DNA of 64,000 nt, taken from NCBI GenBank assembly GCA_949752795.1, contig OX457062.1:87843777-87907776 (forward strand), given 5' to 3'. The position numbers and the translations under genes are program-made. The DNA is from Hyperoodon ampullatus. Lineage: Eukaryota; Chordata; Mammalia; Artiodactyla; Ziphiidae. The notes under the pieces are model-generated. The model did not search any database, was not told the DNA's origin, and saw only the letters and a program-made list of their open reading frames with translations. Below are positions 23,164 through 36,474 of this stretch, piece by piece; within the stretch, counting starts at the first letter, position 1; each line of letters begins with the position of its first letter.

Positions 23164-24329
23164 ATTTTGAAAATGAATTATGTGTGTTCCTACTGTTTTC
23201 TCTTTATGAGAACCCTTCTTTCTTGGAATAATCTCTCTATCTAATTTCTTGCAGCTGATTTTTCTTTTTTTCTAAGTGCCCGTATCTTGTGTAAATTTCT
23301 CTCTACTGAAAAAGTCAAGGGATAACCAGGATGAGTCATAGGGAAAAGCAGGGTATGTAAGACTGCTCAGACATGCCTTGAATCTTATGAAGGCCAGAGG
23401 TTTCAGGGGTATGAAAATAGCTTGTTTCTAAATGTATCATCTTTGAGTTCCCAAGCTGGATAAAGATTCAGAAGTTCAAGGTCCTGGCCTAACTCATCAT
23501 ATCAATCAAATAAAAAACAGACGATACATGGTTTCTTTCAGAAAAGCTGAGAAGAGCAAATGTCATTAAAAAGAAAAGATAACACATTTCTATTTTTAGG
23601 TGTGATGGAGTAGTTTGTATCAGCTAAATCCTTCAGTGGAGATTAAAAATTTTTTTTAAAAAGCTGGATTGGAAAGACCAAAGAGAGAGGAACATATTGC
23701 ATTAAGAAAAAAATTCTTCACTGCTTCTTCCATTTGGGGATTTTCCAATGCATAACATGAGACATAAAGGGAAAGCAGGACACAGTAGACAAAGCCTTTT
23801 GGAAACAGCATAGGACAGAAAAAACACACTGTTAAGGATTAGAGCCAACAAATTAGCAAATACTTGTGGAGCCAAGAACATGGAGAAAAGGACACTAGAA
23901 AGATGTGAGATAAACATTCTGTGTGATTTTTGTTCTCAAAACTTTGCTGTATCCTATGTTACACAGGATAAAGAGAAAACAAAAAAGAAAGTGGTTTCCA
24001 AGAAAATAAAACTAAGCACAGCTTTTGGCAGTGTAATAGAGCAGCAGAATCAAAAATTGTAATTCAGCATCCTGCAAAGGGAGGATGGTCCCTGGAAATA
24101 TCTCCAGTTTTTATTTTAGAAGTGTGAAGCATTAGGTCTCAGAATTAAAAACAAATTAGAAATAATTCCACCATCAAAAGTCTGAAATTCATCATTTTAT
24201 CATCTCAGTCCCTCGATAAATAAACTTGATGTGCTCCCTCTCAAACTGTTAGTCAGAAGAAAATTAAGTTTTCTCAGGAGGAAGACACATCATCCAAAGA
24301 CCATACTATCTGCCATACATAATGTTCAT
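23164..24329. other. Unassigned non-coding stretch
   Basis: No recognised gene or repeat. Short overlapping frames on both strands near 23700-24060 have no identifiable domain. Confidence 0.45.
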
Positions 24330-25085
24330 TATTCAAATAAAAATTATCAGGAATACTAGGATACAGAACAAGTGACTGACAAGTGGTAGAAATGAAAAAA
24401 ATAATATTTGAAGAGAATCATTAGCATTCTTTAACACAGGACTTATTTGACACAGAGTTTAAAATAACTACCTTTAAAATATTCAAATTAATGAAAAGAT
24501 ATAGAATTTCCCCAGGGAACTATAATCTATAAATGATATACTGAAATACAAATTAGATACAAAAATATAATTACTAAAATAATACTTCAATAGATGAATA
24601 CATTAGTAGGTTAGACAATATAAAAGAGAAAATTGCTAAAGTGGAAGATACATAACTTGAAAATATTCAGAAAAAGCATATGAGGTAGAAGAACATTATG
24701 AGACACACCAAAAGTTTAACAATGTGTAACTGAAACATCAAAAGGCAAAAAAGATACAATATTTGAAGAAATGATGGCTGAGAATTTTCCAAAACTTATA
24801 AAAGAAATAAAGACCCGTTTTAAGGAGCTCTATAAGTTTCATGTATAAAAAGTACAAATAAAAACACACCTAGGCATTTTGTTGTTAGACTGATAAATAC
24901 CAAAGTCAAATAAAGCATATTGAAAACATTCAGAGAAAAGGAGACATATCACCCTCAATATATAATGATAAGACCACAGTTATTATTTAGCCAGAAATAA
25001 GTCATAATTATATATTTACAGTATGAAAAATTAATAATGGCTGACCTATAAGTCCACACTCAGGAAAAATGTGTTTCAGTAGAAA
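24330..25085 (+). repeat. L1M ORF1-side fragment
   Basis: Strongly A-rich. 'tttgaagaaatgatggctga', 'gaattttccaaaacttataa' and 'cattcagagaaaaggagaca' follow the old L1 ORF1 region in order. No open frame survives. Confidence 0.7.
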
Positions 25086-25089
25086 AGGT

Positions 25090-27225
25090 GAGTTTCTGCT
25101 GCTTGATATGATGGAGTAACTGGCATAAAACTGGCTCCCCTGTTGTAAACAATTATAAATTGGACAGAATGCATGAGGACTGTTTAAAATTATTTAAAAG
25201 CACAAAGCACATAAACTTAATCCTTGAGAAAAAGGAAACTCATGAGTTGAGCTCCATGATTACAATGACTCTTTAATTGAGCTCCATTTTCCAACTACAG
25301 CAAAGTGAGCTGGAATGAATCATGGTGGCCCTTAAGAGTTGAGGAAGCAAAAAACAATATTCATAGCAACTGACAAGTCTGAGATGTCTAACATCTGACT
25401 TGTCTGGAATGTTAGCCATCAGGGTGGCTCACACTGATGACTAGGGAGCTGTATGAAGAGGAGCTTATTCAATGAATTAAAGGCATCAAAAATAAATCTA
25501 TCTAATCACCACATTAACATAACAAGAAGAAAAATTAAATGATCATATCAATAGATACATAAAAGCAAGTTGATAAAATTCAACACCTGCACGAACTTTC
25601 AACAAACAAGAATGGAAAAGAACATCCTCAAACTGACAAAGAATTACTCTGATAAACTTTCAGCTAATATTATACATAGCAATGAATGACTAAATGATTT
25701 CTAGCTAAGATCCAACAGATAAAACACAAGAACGCCTGCTTCAACACTTCTATTATGTATCATGGTGGAGGTCCTAGATAATGCAATAAAGCAATAAAGC
25801 AATAAACAAACAAACACCAGAAAAGAAGCAGCAATCTAGAATATACAAAACATCTTTGAAAAATAACAAAGTTGGAGCATTTACACTACCTGACTTCAAG
25901 ACACTATGATACTGGCATATTAGCACAGAATTGAAAGTTCAGAAATAGACCCACACACATATATAATCAATTAATCTTTAACAAGATGGGAACTTAATTT
26001 AGACAAGAAACAGCAGATTTTTCAACAAAAGGTGCTGGAATAATTATATATCCATATGCAAAAATATGAGGTTTGATCCATATCTCACACCATCTATAAC
26101 AATTAACTCCAAACAGATTATAGACCTAAATGTAAAACCTACATTTTTTAAACTTCTAGAATAAAAGAAGAAAATCATTATGACTTTAAGGTAGCCAAAT
26201 AATTCTTATATATAATATAAAAAGCATAATTCATAAAGGAATTTATACATTGGATTTTGTCAAAATTAAGAATTCTCCTCTTTGAAGCACATTGAGAGAG
26301 TATGAAAAGAAAAACTACAGATTGGGAGAAAATATTTGCATATCACATAAACAATGAATGCATTGATCCAGATTATGTAAAGATTTCTTAAAATTCAATA
26401 ATGAGAAAACAACCCAATACAAATAGCAAAGTATCTGAATGGACACTTTATCAAAGAAGATATATACATCATAATAGCAAGTGTAAATATACTCAGTCCC
26501 AGTATTCAAGAGAGAAATGTTAATTAAAGCCACAATGACATAACCCTACAGGGCTGTTAAAGCGTATAAATTTAAAACACTGACCCGGTGTTGGAGAGGA
26601 AATGATGTCACTCTACCTCTTACACTGCTGAGATAAATGCAAAATGGTACCACCACTTTGGAAAACAGTTTGGTAGTGTCTTTAAACAGTTAAACATTCA
26701 CTTAACATATGAGCCAACCATTCAAATCCTAGGTATTTATCCAAGAGAAATAAAATCTTATATCTATGCAAAGACTTGTTTAAAAATGTTCATATCAGCT
26801 CTATCTGTAACAGACAAAATCTGAATACAAATAAAAAGTCCAACAAGAATTGTGTGGGTAAACAAACTGCGGTGTAACCAGGTATTATGTAACTATTCTG
26901 CAATGAAACAAATGAACAGGAAGAGTACACAACATGTAATTTCATTCATGTAAAATAATAGAAAATGTAAGCAAATCTGTAGTAGCAGAAAGCAGATCAG
27001 TAATTGGAGATAAGGAGATGAGGAGAAGGGCAGGAGGGAAAGATTGCAACGGGGCTCAAGGAAACTTTGGGAGGGGTGATGTATATTTCATTATCTTGAA
27101 ATGATGATGGTTTTGAGGGTGTATGTATATGTTTGTCCCAACTTATCAAATTGTACAGTTTAAGCTTGGGTAATTGTTAATATCAATTATACTTCAACAA
27201 AGCTGCTTTAAAAGAAAAATAAAAA
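25090..27225 (+). repeat. L1M element with 5' leader, partial ORF2 and intact 3' end
   Basis: Starts with an L1M-leader-like segment ('gatatgatggagtaactggc'). ORF2 sequence follows from about 25490 ('atgatcatatcaatagatac'), but the F-A-D-D part of RT is missing, replaced by a small (GCAATAAA)n-like repeat at 25778-25806. From 25850 it is continuous through the ORF2 C-terminus to the 3' UTR ending 'atacttcaacaaagctgctt' near 27210 plus an A-rich tail. Many stops; fossil. Confidence 0.8.
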
Positions 27226-29970
27226 CAAAGATGGCAAACATATAGGTTATTAAGATTGTAGGCTGGGAATATTTTGTACCAAGTGAATTCAGGCAACTAA
27301 ATGAATGTCTCTGAATGATCATAGAGTGAAGTATCAGTTTTATGACTTTGATACAAAGGAACAGAGACCATAGCACATCATTTTTATCATTTTTAATGGT
27401 CTTTCTAATAATCTTTAATACTAATCTTAAGCCTTTTAGTAAAATTTGGGGGCAGAGTAAAGGGAGGCTGGGAAAAAATGGAACTTTACTTCTAATCTCA
27501 CATTTTTCTTATTTCTATTGTCAAGCCACCATATTGATTCACAGATCTCATTTTCCAAATTTAATTACACAGAAAATGTGAGAAAGTACTCAAGGGATAA
27601 GATTTTCCTTCAACTTCAATATCATTTATACATTAGATTAACTTAGTATAAATAAGGAAACTCTAGCTGGTGGATTTGAGAAGAAGACATGAATAAATTT
27701 AGACACTATTGTGAGTGAATCAAAACAAATCAATATTTGACTATGCAGACTTCCTTTGCTCTATGTGCAAATGCACAAATAAAATGATATTCTGAATTTA
27801 TAGCTCACTGGATTAACAAAACAAAAAATACCCTGCCAAATTGGAGGTGATTTGAGGTCTGAGCATACCATGTCAAATGTCTGCTGCACTTGGTGTATAT
27901 CAACCGGTAACATAATTCTATTAGGAGCAGTTCCCAACACTCCATGGGGTTGGCTGTTTTAATCCATGGCATTCCTGGATTAGAGCAGGAATAGACTCAG
28001 TTGATTTGAAAAACTTCTGGCTTCTCTTTAACATCATCGCTCTTCTACTTTACCAGCCCTCAAAATATCAGCAAAATCTCTACATGTACAATAGAAATTA
28101 GTAGGGAAAATGTGTTTTTGTCTCGGTTTATGATAACATGACCATTTCCAAAGGTGAAGAATGCAGGACACAGGAGATAACTGAGTGCTTTTCTTTTTCT
28201 ACTGTAGGTTTCATATTAATAAAGAAGCAGGAATACAAGCCACAGCATAGAAAGCCCCTCCCTGAACCAGGTGTCATACCTGAAAAGTAATATAAACCTC
28301 TTTCTGGCCCCTTTCCAATAATTGACCTTTCAGAGTTCTCTCATCCTAAGATGTGGAATCTGTCCAACTCTCTCCTAGAGAGAAAAATAATAATCTTCTT
28401 TTATTTGTTTTTCGAAGTGTCTTAAGGGAACTGAAAACACATGCAAATGGTTAATCTCCTACTGAGACTAAAATACCACTTCCATAGTTTATTAAGCATG
28501 ATAATATCACACAGATTTTATTTTCAATTCCCATAAAGAGAGTTCTTTACCCTTCCCCCCACATTTTCCCTTTATAATGCACAAATATCCTTATTATTTC
28601 TTTCTTAGGGGAGTAAAATAGCAAAAATATGACTCACAGCCAAGTTAGAGACATATAAAATGCAGAGATAATGAAATTATTATAAGAACAATTTCTTTTA
28701 ACTGGTATGTCCTCATTTCCTTTTCTACCTCTTACAGAATAGAAGGCTTGTGCAAGTGAATTTAAGCTAAACACGTAAAGCTTAAATAAAGTGTTAAACC
28801 AACTCTAGCAAGCACATAGTAAGCTTGTTTAAAGCTGATATTTCAGTATAACATTTGTGAATGGACTCAAATGGGGATAAACTGCCATTTGAACAAAACC
28901 ATGCTGGTGGATTCTGCCTCACCATATATGAATCATCATTCAGCTTGGAAGACATCTCCAATCCATGCATCACTACTTTACCTTAGAGATGATCTCCATC
29001 TTCTAATATGACTTGTCAGTTAAGTTTAGTAGGTACCAATTTCACTGGTGCTTTCTAAAATATCAAACCATTTTATTTGCTTGTTTTATTTTGTTTTTGC
29101 TTCGCTTGTGCTGAACAAGAAGGCAAATGTTCCCCATTTTTGGTACACTATGCTGTTCTAGACTCTGAAGCTTATAGTTAAGGTGAGCTTCAATTTTTCC
29201 AGAAGAAATAATCAAGAGAGCATCCCTGATATTCAGCAGGCAGTGTTGAATATGATATAATAACCTCTATATGTCCTCTTCTCCCAAGGATGGAAAGTGC
29301 TTATAGAAGGTCATCATGAGTGTGGTCCCTACATGCCAGCTTATGGGAAGGTTATGTTTTCAGACTTGGAAGAGTTGTTTTTTCTTTTCTTTCAGGTCCC
29401 CTTAGTAATGAAGATCATTCATCGCCAGCTGCTCAAGAAACACAGGGGTTATAAAATGTTGGAACTCTAGATATCCAAAGAAGAAACTTATGGAGGGGAA
29501 AGAAAAGGAGCCAATTTGCCTGCCTAGGCCTTGATAGTTTAGCCCAGCATCAGATGGCTTCTTTTTTATTGCTCCACAGAGAAAGAAAGATACCCGTCCT
29601 TGTCCGTGGACCATTGGTTCGGATGCTCCCTAGCTCAGCTGTGCAGCTATATAACAGATCACATTGGGACACCAGGTGTTTTCCACTCAGGGGATTTGGA
29701 AGTAGAAGGCAGAGCTCACAGAGGAAGTTGAAACCCAGGTATGCTGTTTTTCAGTGAAAGCCCCAAGACAGTGCATCAGCAAAGTGAGGCTGTGAAGGCA
29801 TCACATTAAATGCTACAAACCTTCTCTAAAACAGAAATGAGGTTCCAACCCTCCAGGTTCTACTATGGAGGTCATACACTTCTTACTCAGAGAAGCCTGA
29901 TTTCTAAAAAGAAATAAGGTACTGCTCTTAGGGACAACAGCTAGTAGCATAAAGTGTTCTTGGCTCTAGA
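27226..29970. other. Long unassigned non-coding stretch
   Basis: About 2.7 kb with no recognised repeat family, no RNA gene and no convincing exon. Small frames such as 29554-29757 lack domains and splice context. Likely unique intergenic or intronic DNA. Confidence 0.5.
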
Positions 29971-29974
29971 GACA

Positions 29975-30190
29975 GAGATAAATAAATTCCAATTTCACTA
30001 TGCTTATACTATATTCCATCTCTGCTCTTGGACTGCTAAATCAATCTCTCTGAGTCTCTCTTTTCTCCTCTGTAACATTGGTAGAACTATAACTTGGGGG
30101 GGAGTAGTTATGAGAAAATGAGGTATTGATAAAAAGGCTCTTCTATAGAGTGTGTCACTTGCAGTAGGTACTCAGTAATTGTTAACTCTC
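29975..30190 (+). repeat. MIR SINE
   Basis: 'aatctctctgagtctctctt', 'ttctcctctgtaacattggt' and 'cagtaggtactcagtaattg' cover the MIR core and 3' end in sense order. Confidence 0.75.
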
Positions 30191-30884
30191 TACCTTCCTG
30201 AATCACTTTTCCTTTTCTTCTTAAAATTAAAGCTTCTGCTTTAATTATAACTTATAGGCTCTCTGGATTTAAAATTAAGCAAGAGTATAAATCCTTTGTC
30301 ACCAGTCTCATTCCCAGAATGCCATGCTCTTCCCAGAGTGTCTAACTATAGCAGAGGCCTGAAGTTAGGACACTCTCCCAAGGAGAGATTAAACACTGCA
30401 TTCATTATGGCAGCTGGAAGGCTGCACTGTTGCTGTTCCACAAGGGAGAGATTTATGGCCATACTTAATGAATGCTAATAGTTTTCTTATCAGTGGGTAG
30501 CAATACAAACATTTTTGTGTATGGTAAGGTTAAAGTAAACCTTCAGAGTAGCTTTATAAAACTTGAAAGCTAGTGATTAGTTCTTGACAAGCCTGGCTAA
30601 TAACAGGAGCTCCTGGAAGGCTATATAGGTCTAGCTTAGCCAGAATACATTATTCTTCGGTGTTTTACTATTTCACATCTGTACTCTCAGAACTGGGCTG
30701 TCACATAAATTCATGAGGCTTTTGTGTTTTTCTTAAAACTCAAGGAAGTTGCACTCTAACCAATGTAATCTGGTTGCTGAGTAAAGGAAAGCCATAAAAG
30801 TCTTCCTAATCAGTTACAAAAAAAAAATCACATAACCAAATTTTGCTTTGCAAATAGGTTCAATTTCAACTAACAATTCCCGGC
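30191..30884. other. Unassigned non-coding stretch
   Basis: No gene or repeat recognised. (A)9 near 30819. 'ggctatataggtctagctta' near 30618 is TATA-like but has no supporting context. Confidence 0.45.
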
Positions 30885-31070
30885 CACCTACTATTTATGG
30901 AAATGTTAGACTCCTTCACATATGTATGCCATTTAATCCTTACAGTATTCCTTTAAGGTTTGGGTGCTGAGGAAACTGGGACTTTGAGAGGGTGTAAGAG
31001 TTACCCAAGGTCATGTTTTCAAACCTATATCTGACTCCAAGTCCAGTGCACTCAGTCCAGGCTGTACCCA
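30885..31070 (-). repeat. MIR SINE
   Basis: 'catttaatccttacagtatt', 'gctgaggaaactgggacttt' and 'agttacccaaggtcatgttt' are antisense MIR landmarks in order. Confidence 0.8.
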
Positions 31071-31666
31071 GGATATTTCAAGAGCAGTCAGCCCACTCCT
31101 TCAAGCTATCCATGAGCAGGGCATAATAAAATGAGGCTGGGGAGCTCAAATTTAAACATTTCCAAGAGGTGATGGTTTCTAAGAGCCTATATTCTTTAGG
31201 TTTCTCAAGGTGAAAAAGTGTTTTCTCAAAAAGCAAAAAATGAGCCTTTTTATATGGATAAACAATAAAGTCATATCAATCAATTTACACAAATTATATA
31301 CTGATACAGATTGTAAATACTGTTCTCTAACATGTAGTTATAATAATAGCAGCTCAACAAACTTACATCTAATAATTAGCCTCAGCCTTGCTCAGTCTCT
31401 CTGATGCCTCCTACAGAGGCTATAATTCAACTCAGTAAAAGTCAGATATTTCATGTCAAAAAGCCCATTACTCCTAAAATCATCCTGAGCCTAATTCACT
31501 CCAAATTTTATAGCTTTTTCTTCTCCTCTTTCAAGAAAGAAATTAATAGGGGTAAAATATGTGTTAGTGTGAAAAAGCTTTGGTTTCAAATGGTGTTTCT
31601 ACCTTCAGGGATGGTCTAACTTTGGGGAAGTTACTCAGTTTTTCTGAACATGGTTCGTTTATTTTT

Positions 31667-31885
31667 GGCTTTTTTGTTTGTTTGTTTGCTTTCTGCGGTA
31701 CGCAGGCCTCTCACTGTTGTGGCCTCTCCTGTTGCAGAGCACAGGCTCCGGACGCGCAGGCTCAGCGGCCATGGCTCACGGGCCCAGCCGCTCCGCGACA
31801 TGTGGGATCTTCCCGGACCGGGGCACGAACCCACGTCCCCCGCATCGGCAGGTGGACTCTCAACCACTGCACCACCAGGGAAGCC
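31667..31885 (-). mobile_element. CHR-type SINE with perfect 16-bp target duplication
   Basis: Reverse orientation: tail 'ggcttttttgtttgtttg…', a little-diverged CHR body that keeps many CpGs, and the head ending 'caccaccagggaagcc'. The 16-bp repeat TGGTTCGTTTATTTTT is identical at 31651-31666 and 31886-31901. CpG retention and the perfect duplication suggest a relatively young copy. Confidence 0.97.
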
Positions 31886-31901
31886 TGGTTCGTTTATTTT
31901 T

Positions 31902-33660
31902 AAAGTCAGAATGAATGATGGCATCTACTTTCTAGGGCTGGATTCTGGAAGAACTTTGGTCAAATTTCATTTTATGGACTGAAAACCCTCTGCCAACACT
32001 ACACAGTTAATGATTTTTCCTTTCTTGTGAAGGGACAAATGAAATTAACAAACTGTGACTGATTTCTATTATATTAAAGGGAGTCACACAGAGAACTGTG
32101 TGCAGCTTTCCCAGAAGATGAATTCCACACCATATAACAAATGGAACATGCTGTCCCTACTTAGTGCTTAATGTTGCTACTTACTAACCAGGGAGTCTGC
32201 TGACCAACTTCCCTGAGATAAAGGTAAGGGGGTCAGGTTGGAGCCCTCAAGGCCACCAATCATTTCTGTATCCAGGCAGAGAATATCAGAAGTCAGTCTA
32301 TCTCAGGGGGAAGCAGTCACTTAGTGTGGACAAAGCTCTGTGTCCCCTTTCCCCGCCCCAAATAGTGGGTAGTTTGGAGCTGCTTGGATATTTGAAAAAG
32401 AACAAATCTCACAAGCAGAGTGGCTGAAATCAATGTGGGTAAAATCTAAATATTTTTTAATCCTATTTTGTATAGATAACAAAGGACTCCAAGAAAAACA
32501 CTTTGGCTTGTCTTGATTCTGAGTCCTGAAATGTCTGCCTTCTTGATTATTTTAACATAGCAAGAATACAAGAACCCTCTCAAATCATGACATAAACTGA
32601 GAACAGAAGATATGTGCAAACCTACTAGCTCAGTGAAAGTCCATAATTGAGCATTAAGGGAAAGGTACATACTTTCTACACCTTGGTTATTATTAAGATG
32701 TACTCAGTGACCCTCTCAGCACAGCCAGGTACCATCTAAACAATCAAGGATGCTAGTTAAAAGGGGCTGTCACTGTGCCAGTCCTTAGCAGGAAGGGAGT
32801 TTAGCTTGCACTAACCTAGCCCAGCAGATGATCAGTTAAAGAGCTGGAATCTGTGGGGTTGACTTGCTGTAACTGCATTTATCCTTGTGACCACTAGATG
32901 GCTCAGCCATGAACTCAATAAGTCAAGACATCTAAAAGCACCTTAACTATCTAGGTGGGCAACACTGGCCCAAAAGGATCTGACAGGACCCTCTGATTTA
33001 CTTAATTCATTCCCTTCTTGCTATTCTTTCTCACAGATCCAAGCATTCAGTGGAACATGGCTGTTCATGACCACATGCGGCCGCATCAGTGTCTATTTAT
33101 GCAGTAGAACAGAAACCCACAGAGGAAACCTTGCCTTGGGGGATGCCATAGTTGTCAACAGCTGCCTCTAACTGACTTTGCCACTTTAAATAGCTCCCTC
33201 ACTTTTTTACTGCTGTTGACAAAGGCAGTTTGGTGAAATTCATAGGACTGGTGAGGCTCCCAAGAATATTAGCTGCCCTGCAAACCAGCAGATGTAGGAA
33301 AAATGAAATTCTTCTAGTATATGTCAGAGTCAAGGTGTCAATTCCATCCATTAGAAAAAGTTTGTGTTTTGCAATCCTCCTTTTCTACTTAAATGATATG
33401 AAGTCATATCTTGAACTCAACTCCACGCTGTCTTTTCTTTGTTAATGAATCAACCACTGTATTATTCTTGGAGGCGGAGTCATTTTGGAAGGGGAAGAAA
33501 ATTATCGTTGTGTGTGTCAAAGTTTGTCAAATATCTCTAAGTCTCTGGGAATGAGGAAGGCAGACACCCATTAATTCAAGACAAATATAGAAACTTGAAA
33601 ATAAAGCCTCTTCAGTTGCAAATCTTTTACCTTCATAATCTGCCAAAACTCACATTTTGG
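31902..33660. other. Unassigned, apparently unique non-coding stretch
   Basis: No repeat family or gene recognised. Contains the 12-bp palindrome ATGCGGCCGCAT at 33075-33086 in otherwise CpG-poor sequence. Confidence 0.5.
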
Positions 33661-34560
33661 AATCCTGAAATGCTGAGGACATGACAGTGAAAATACACTT
33701 CGCTTGCTGCAAAAAGAAACTCCAGCTTCACCACCACTATCTCCTTCCTGTCCTTAGCCCATCTTCTCTTGTCCAACTGAATCCTCCAGAAAACAAAGCA
33801 AGGTCAGCAGAATGTACTTGGGGTTAGATTGCCCAATTTGCTGACGCCTCTGAGGTAGAAACTGTGTCCCAATTAAGATCGCCATCCCCGATTCTCCATC
33901 TCACTGTCAAGGTGCTTCCTGTCTTTGTCCGGCAGCTCTCACAGAGCCCTTTTGAAGACAGCAGCATTTCCAGGCTGCTGAGAGCAGATAAACGCCTGTT
34001 GTTTTACACAGGCTGGGTGGGGGAGCGGGTGTAAACCTCTTTGCTCTGCACAAAGGCAGCCTGTTAATAACAAATTGCCTTGTCAACCACAAGAGATACT
34101 TAGTTATTAATGGAAATAATAACAGATTATATCAGCTTTGCACACTATAATCAAAAGGAAGATCAAAGGGAACTAATGTTACAAACAGTTACCAGTGAAG
34201 GCATGCTAATGAAATCAAAACCACGTTCATCTCCCCCTTCCCGAATGTACCAGTGGAATCATTGCTGATAATAAACAGCATCATTTAAACTTGGACAATA
34301 TTTTTAATACCCAAAGCCCAGCCACAACAGGGCTGCTTTTTCCTATTAGATACAATTGTTTTCTATGTTTAAAAAAATACTTAATTGCATTCTGTTTATG
34401 TTATAGGAATACATGATTGTGAACCATCTACCTGATCTCAGCTGCTTCAGGCTAAACTCCCATCGCCTTTGGTTGTGACTGCAAACATTTGAGCACAGTG
34501 CCATTTCAGTTCTATAATAATCGACCCAGGATACAGAGCCTGACAAACCCCTCTCTGACT
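33661..34560. promoter_or_regulatory. Candidate cis-regulatory (enhancer-like) block
   Basis: About 0.9 kb of repeat-free sequence with many developmental-factor-like words: FOX-like GTTTTACAC (34001-34009) facing GTGTAAAC (34029-34036), GATAAACG (33987-33994), TCF/LEF-like GATCAAAGGG (34161-34170), POU-like ATGCTAATGA (34203-34212), and several TAAT/ATTA homeodomain-type cores between 34060 and 34130. No frame worth calling. This is motif reading only; conservation was not tested and such words occur often by chance. Confidence 0.25.
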
Positions 34561-34569
34561 TGTCATTGA

Positions 34570-36470
34570 AGAAAATATTGCTATCACAGTACTTTTCATA
34601 TTTACCTTATCTTCCCTACTGGTAAGTCAGACCTTCATTTCTTTAAAGCACTTTACAAATATTAGTGTGTGTCAAGGCCATTCTCCGAAGGTACACAGAT
34701 ACTTATAGAGAAAATGGCAAAATAGATCATTGACCATGGATCATTTTATTCTTACAAAATCTTGATTTGAAGTTTCACATTCAAAGTATTGCGATTGCAC
34801 CATTCCACAAGCACACAATATTTGGGTGATAATTTATATGTCTTACCAAGGATATTTAATAATTCCTGACTTTCTAGATGAAAAATAAGGGTAAGAAAGC
34901 TGAACATCAATTGGATTAAATGATGTATTTTTTCTTAGAGAAATAGATTCTTGAGTACAAAGACAATGATTGTATATTCATTACTAGAGCCAGGCAATTG
35001 GGGCTGGAAGCTTCAGTGATATATTAAAACTGCTTCAGCACAAGGGAATAAAAATGCCTAACATAGGTGGAAAATAGCCGACTAAGAACTCATTCAGTCA
35101 TAAAATCTAGTGGGAATCACACACTGAACTTACCTTTCAGCAAATAAAGAAACTGAAGCCCAGAGAGGTCAACATCAAAACCATGTATTTTAGCCCCTGG
35201 CTGCATTATTAGCTTATTTTATAATTTGGAAATACAATAAATTCATTTAATATCAAAAATCTTTATTTAAAAAAATAATTAAAATAATTTTTATCTTTCC
35301 CTCATCAGAATATAAAGACAGATTAAAAGATTTCCCCTTGTAAACTGTACAACATGCTATGTACATAAAAAGTTATGATGCAACATTGTATACCAATCAT
35401 AATAAGAGCCATGTTTCAAAAGTAGCTTATGTTTACTTTCAGTAAAAATTGGGATAGAGAACATCCTCAGAAGAAAATCATAAATATTTTTAAAAGATGG
35501 AGGCAAAAAGAGTCTCACTGAGGGACAAAATCAGAGTGGAGGTAAGGAATCTCAGTAGAAAATAAAACATATGGCTACAGAGGTGAATGTTTTTCTTCCA
35601 GGCAGGGTTCCAGGAATGCTCCAAGGTCTACATGGCAGGTGTGGGGATCATGACTGGGCTCTGGGTCAGAAAAATATTAATTATAAAGATTCCACTGTAC
35701 GAAATATTTGAACCTCATTTCTTCTCTTCTCCTTCCTCCTCAATTTCTGTTCATGCAATGAGATAAGCAACAATCTATTGTACTTGCCCCAGAGAATAAA
35801 GTTGACACGACAAAAGGATGTGGGAACTTACTCCATGGCCAAATACAGGATAATTTTAGCATCAAAAGAAGTAATTACTGAAACAGATTGTAATCTATTG
35901 AATAAAGAACGCATGAGCACACACTGATACAAATAAATAAATAAATAGGAAAGGAAAAGCCTACTACACTGTAAAAGGCCAAGTATTATTAGTTGATAAA
36001 TAAAAACTTACTAACATTATAGTGACAGAACCTTGCAGACACCATCTTGAACATGTGATTAAACGTAATGTCACCAGTAATGAGATGAGTTGTCATTAAG
36101 TATCTTCTGATGAGAGGAACCAGCATCACTGTTGTGATATTTCTACCAAAGTTCCCTAACCAGAAGCTGATCATGAGGAACTTCACACAAATCTTAACTG
36201 AGAGACATTCTGCAAAATAACTGCTCTGTAGTTTTCAATGTCATGGTCATTGAAAATAAGCAAAAGACAAAGTATTTTCCAAATTGAAGGCCATCAAAGA
36301 CTTTTGACAACTAAATGCTACACAGGATTTTAGATAGGATCATAAATCTATAAAGAATATTTTGGGAACACATAATAAATTTTGAATGGGTCTTTGAATT
36401 AGAAGGTAACGTCTCAGTGTTGATGTTCTGATTTTGAAAGTTATACTGTAGCTTTCTAGAAGTGTATCAT
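34570..36470. other. Unassigned non-coding stretch
   Basis: No gene. 'aaactgaagcccagagaggt' near 35151 may be a scrap of antisense MIR, and (AAAT)n-like sequence lies at 35930-35948. Otherwise no recognised family. Confidence 0.45.
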
Positions 36471-36474
36471 TATT

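Noticed and set aside
29554..29757. 67-codon frame with a basic, Arg-rich product considered as a small exon
   Set aside because: No family resemblance and no paired splice acceptor and donor with a continuing frame. Without transcript data it cannot be supported.
30610..30660. TATA-like 'ctatatagg' with CAAT-like words nearby, considered as a promoter
   Set aside because: No downstream exon, CpG enrichment or open frame; expected by chance in AT-rich DNA.
31580..31982. Four overlapping frames of 78-110 codons on both strands
   Set aside because: All are the CHR SINE body read in different frames. The same peptide strings recur at 882, 2955, 22952, 40408 and 61105.
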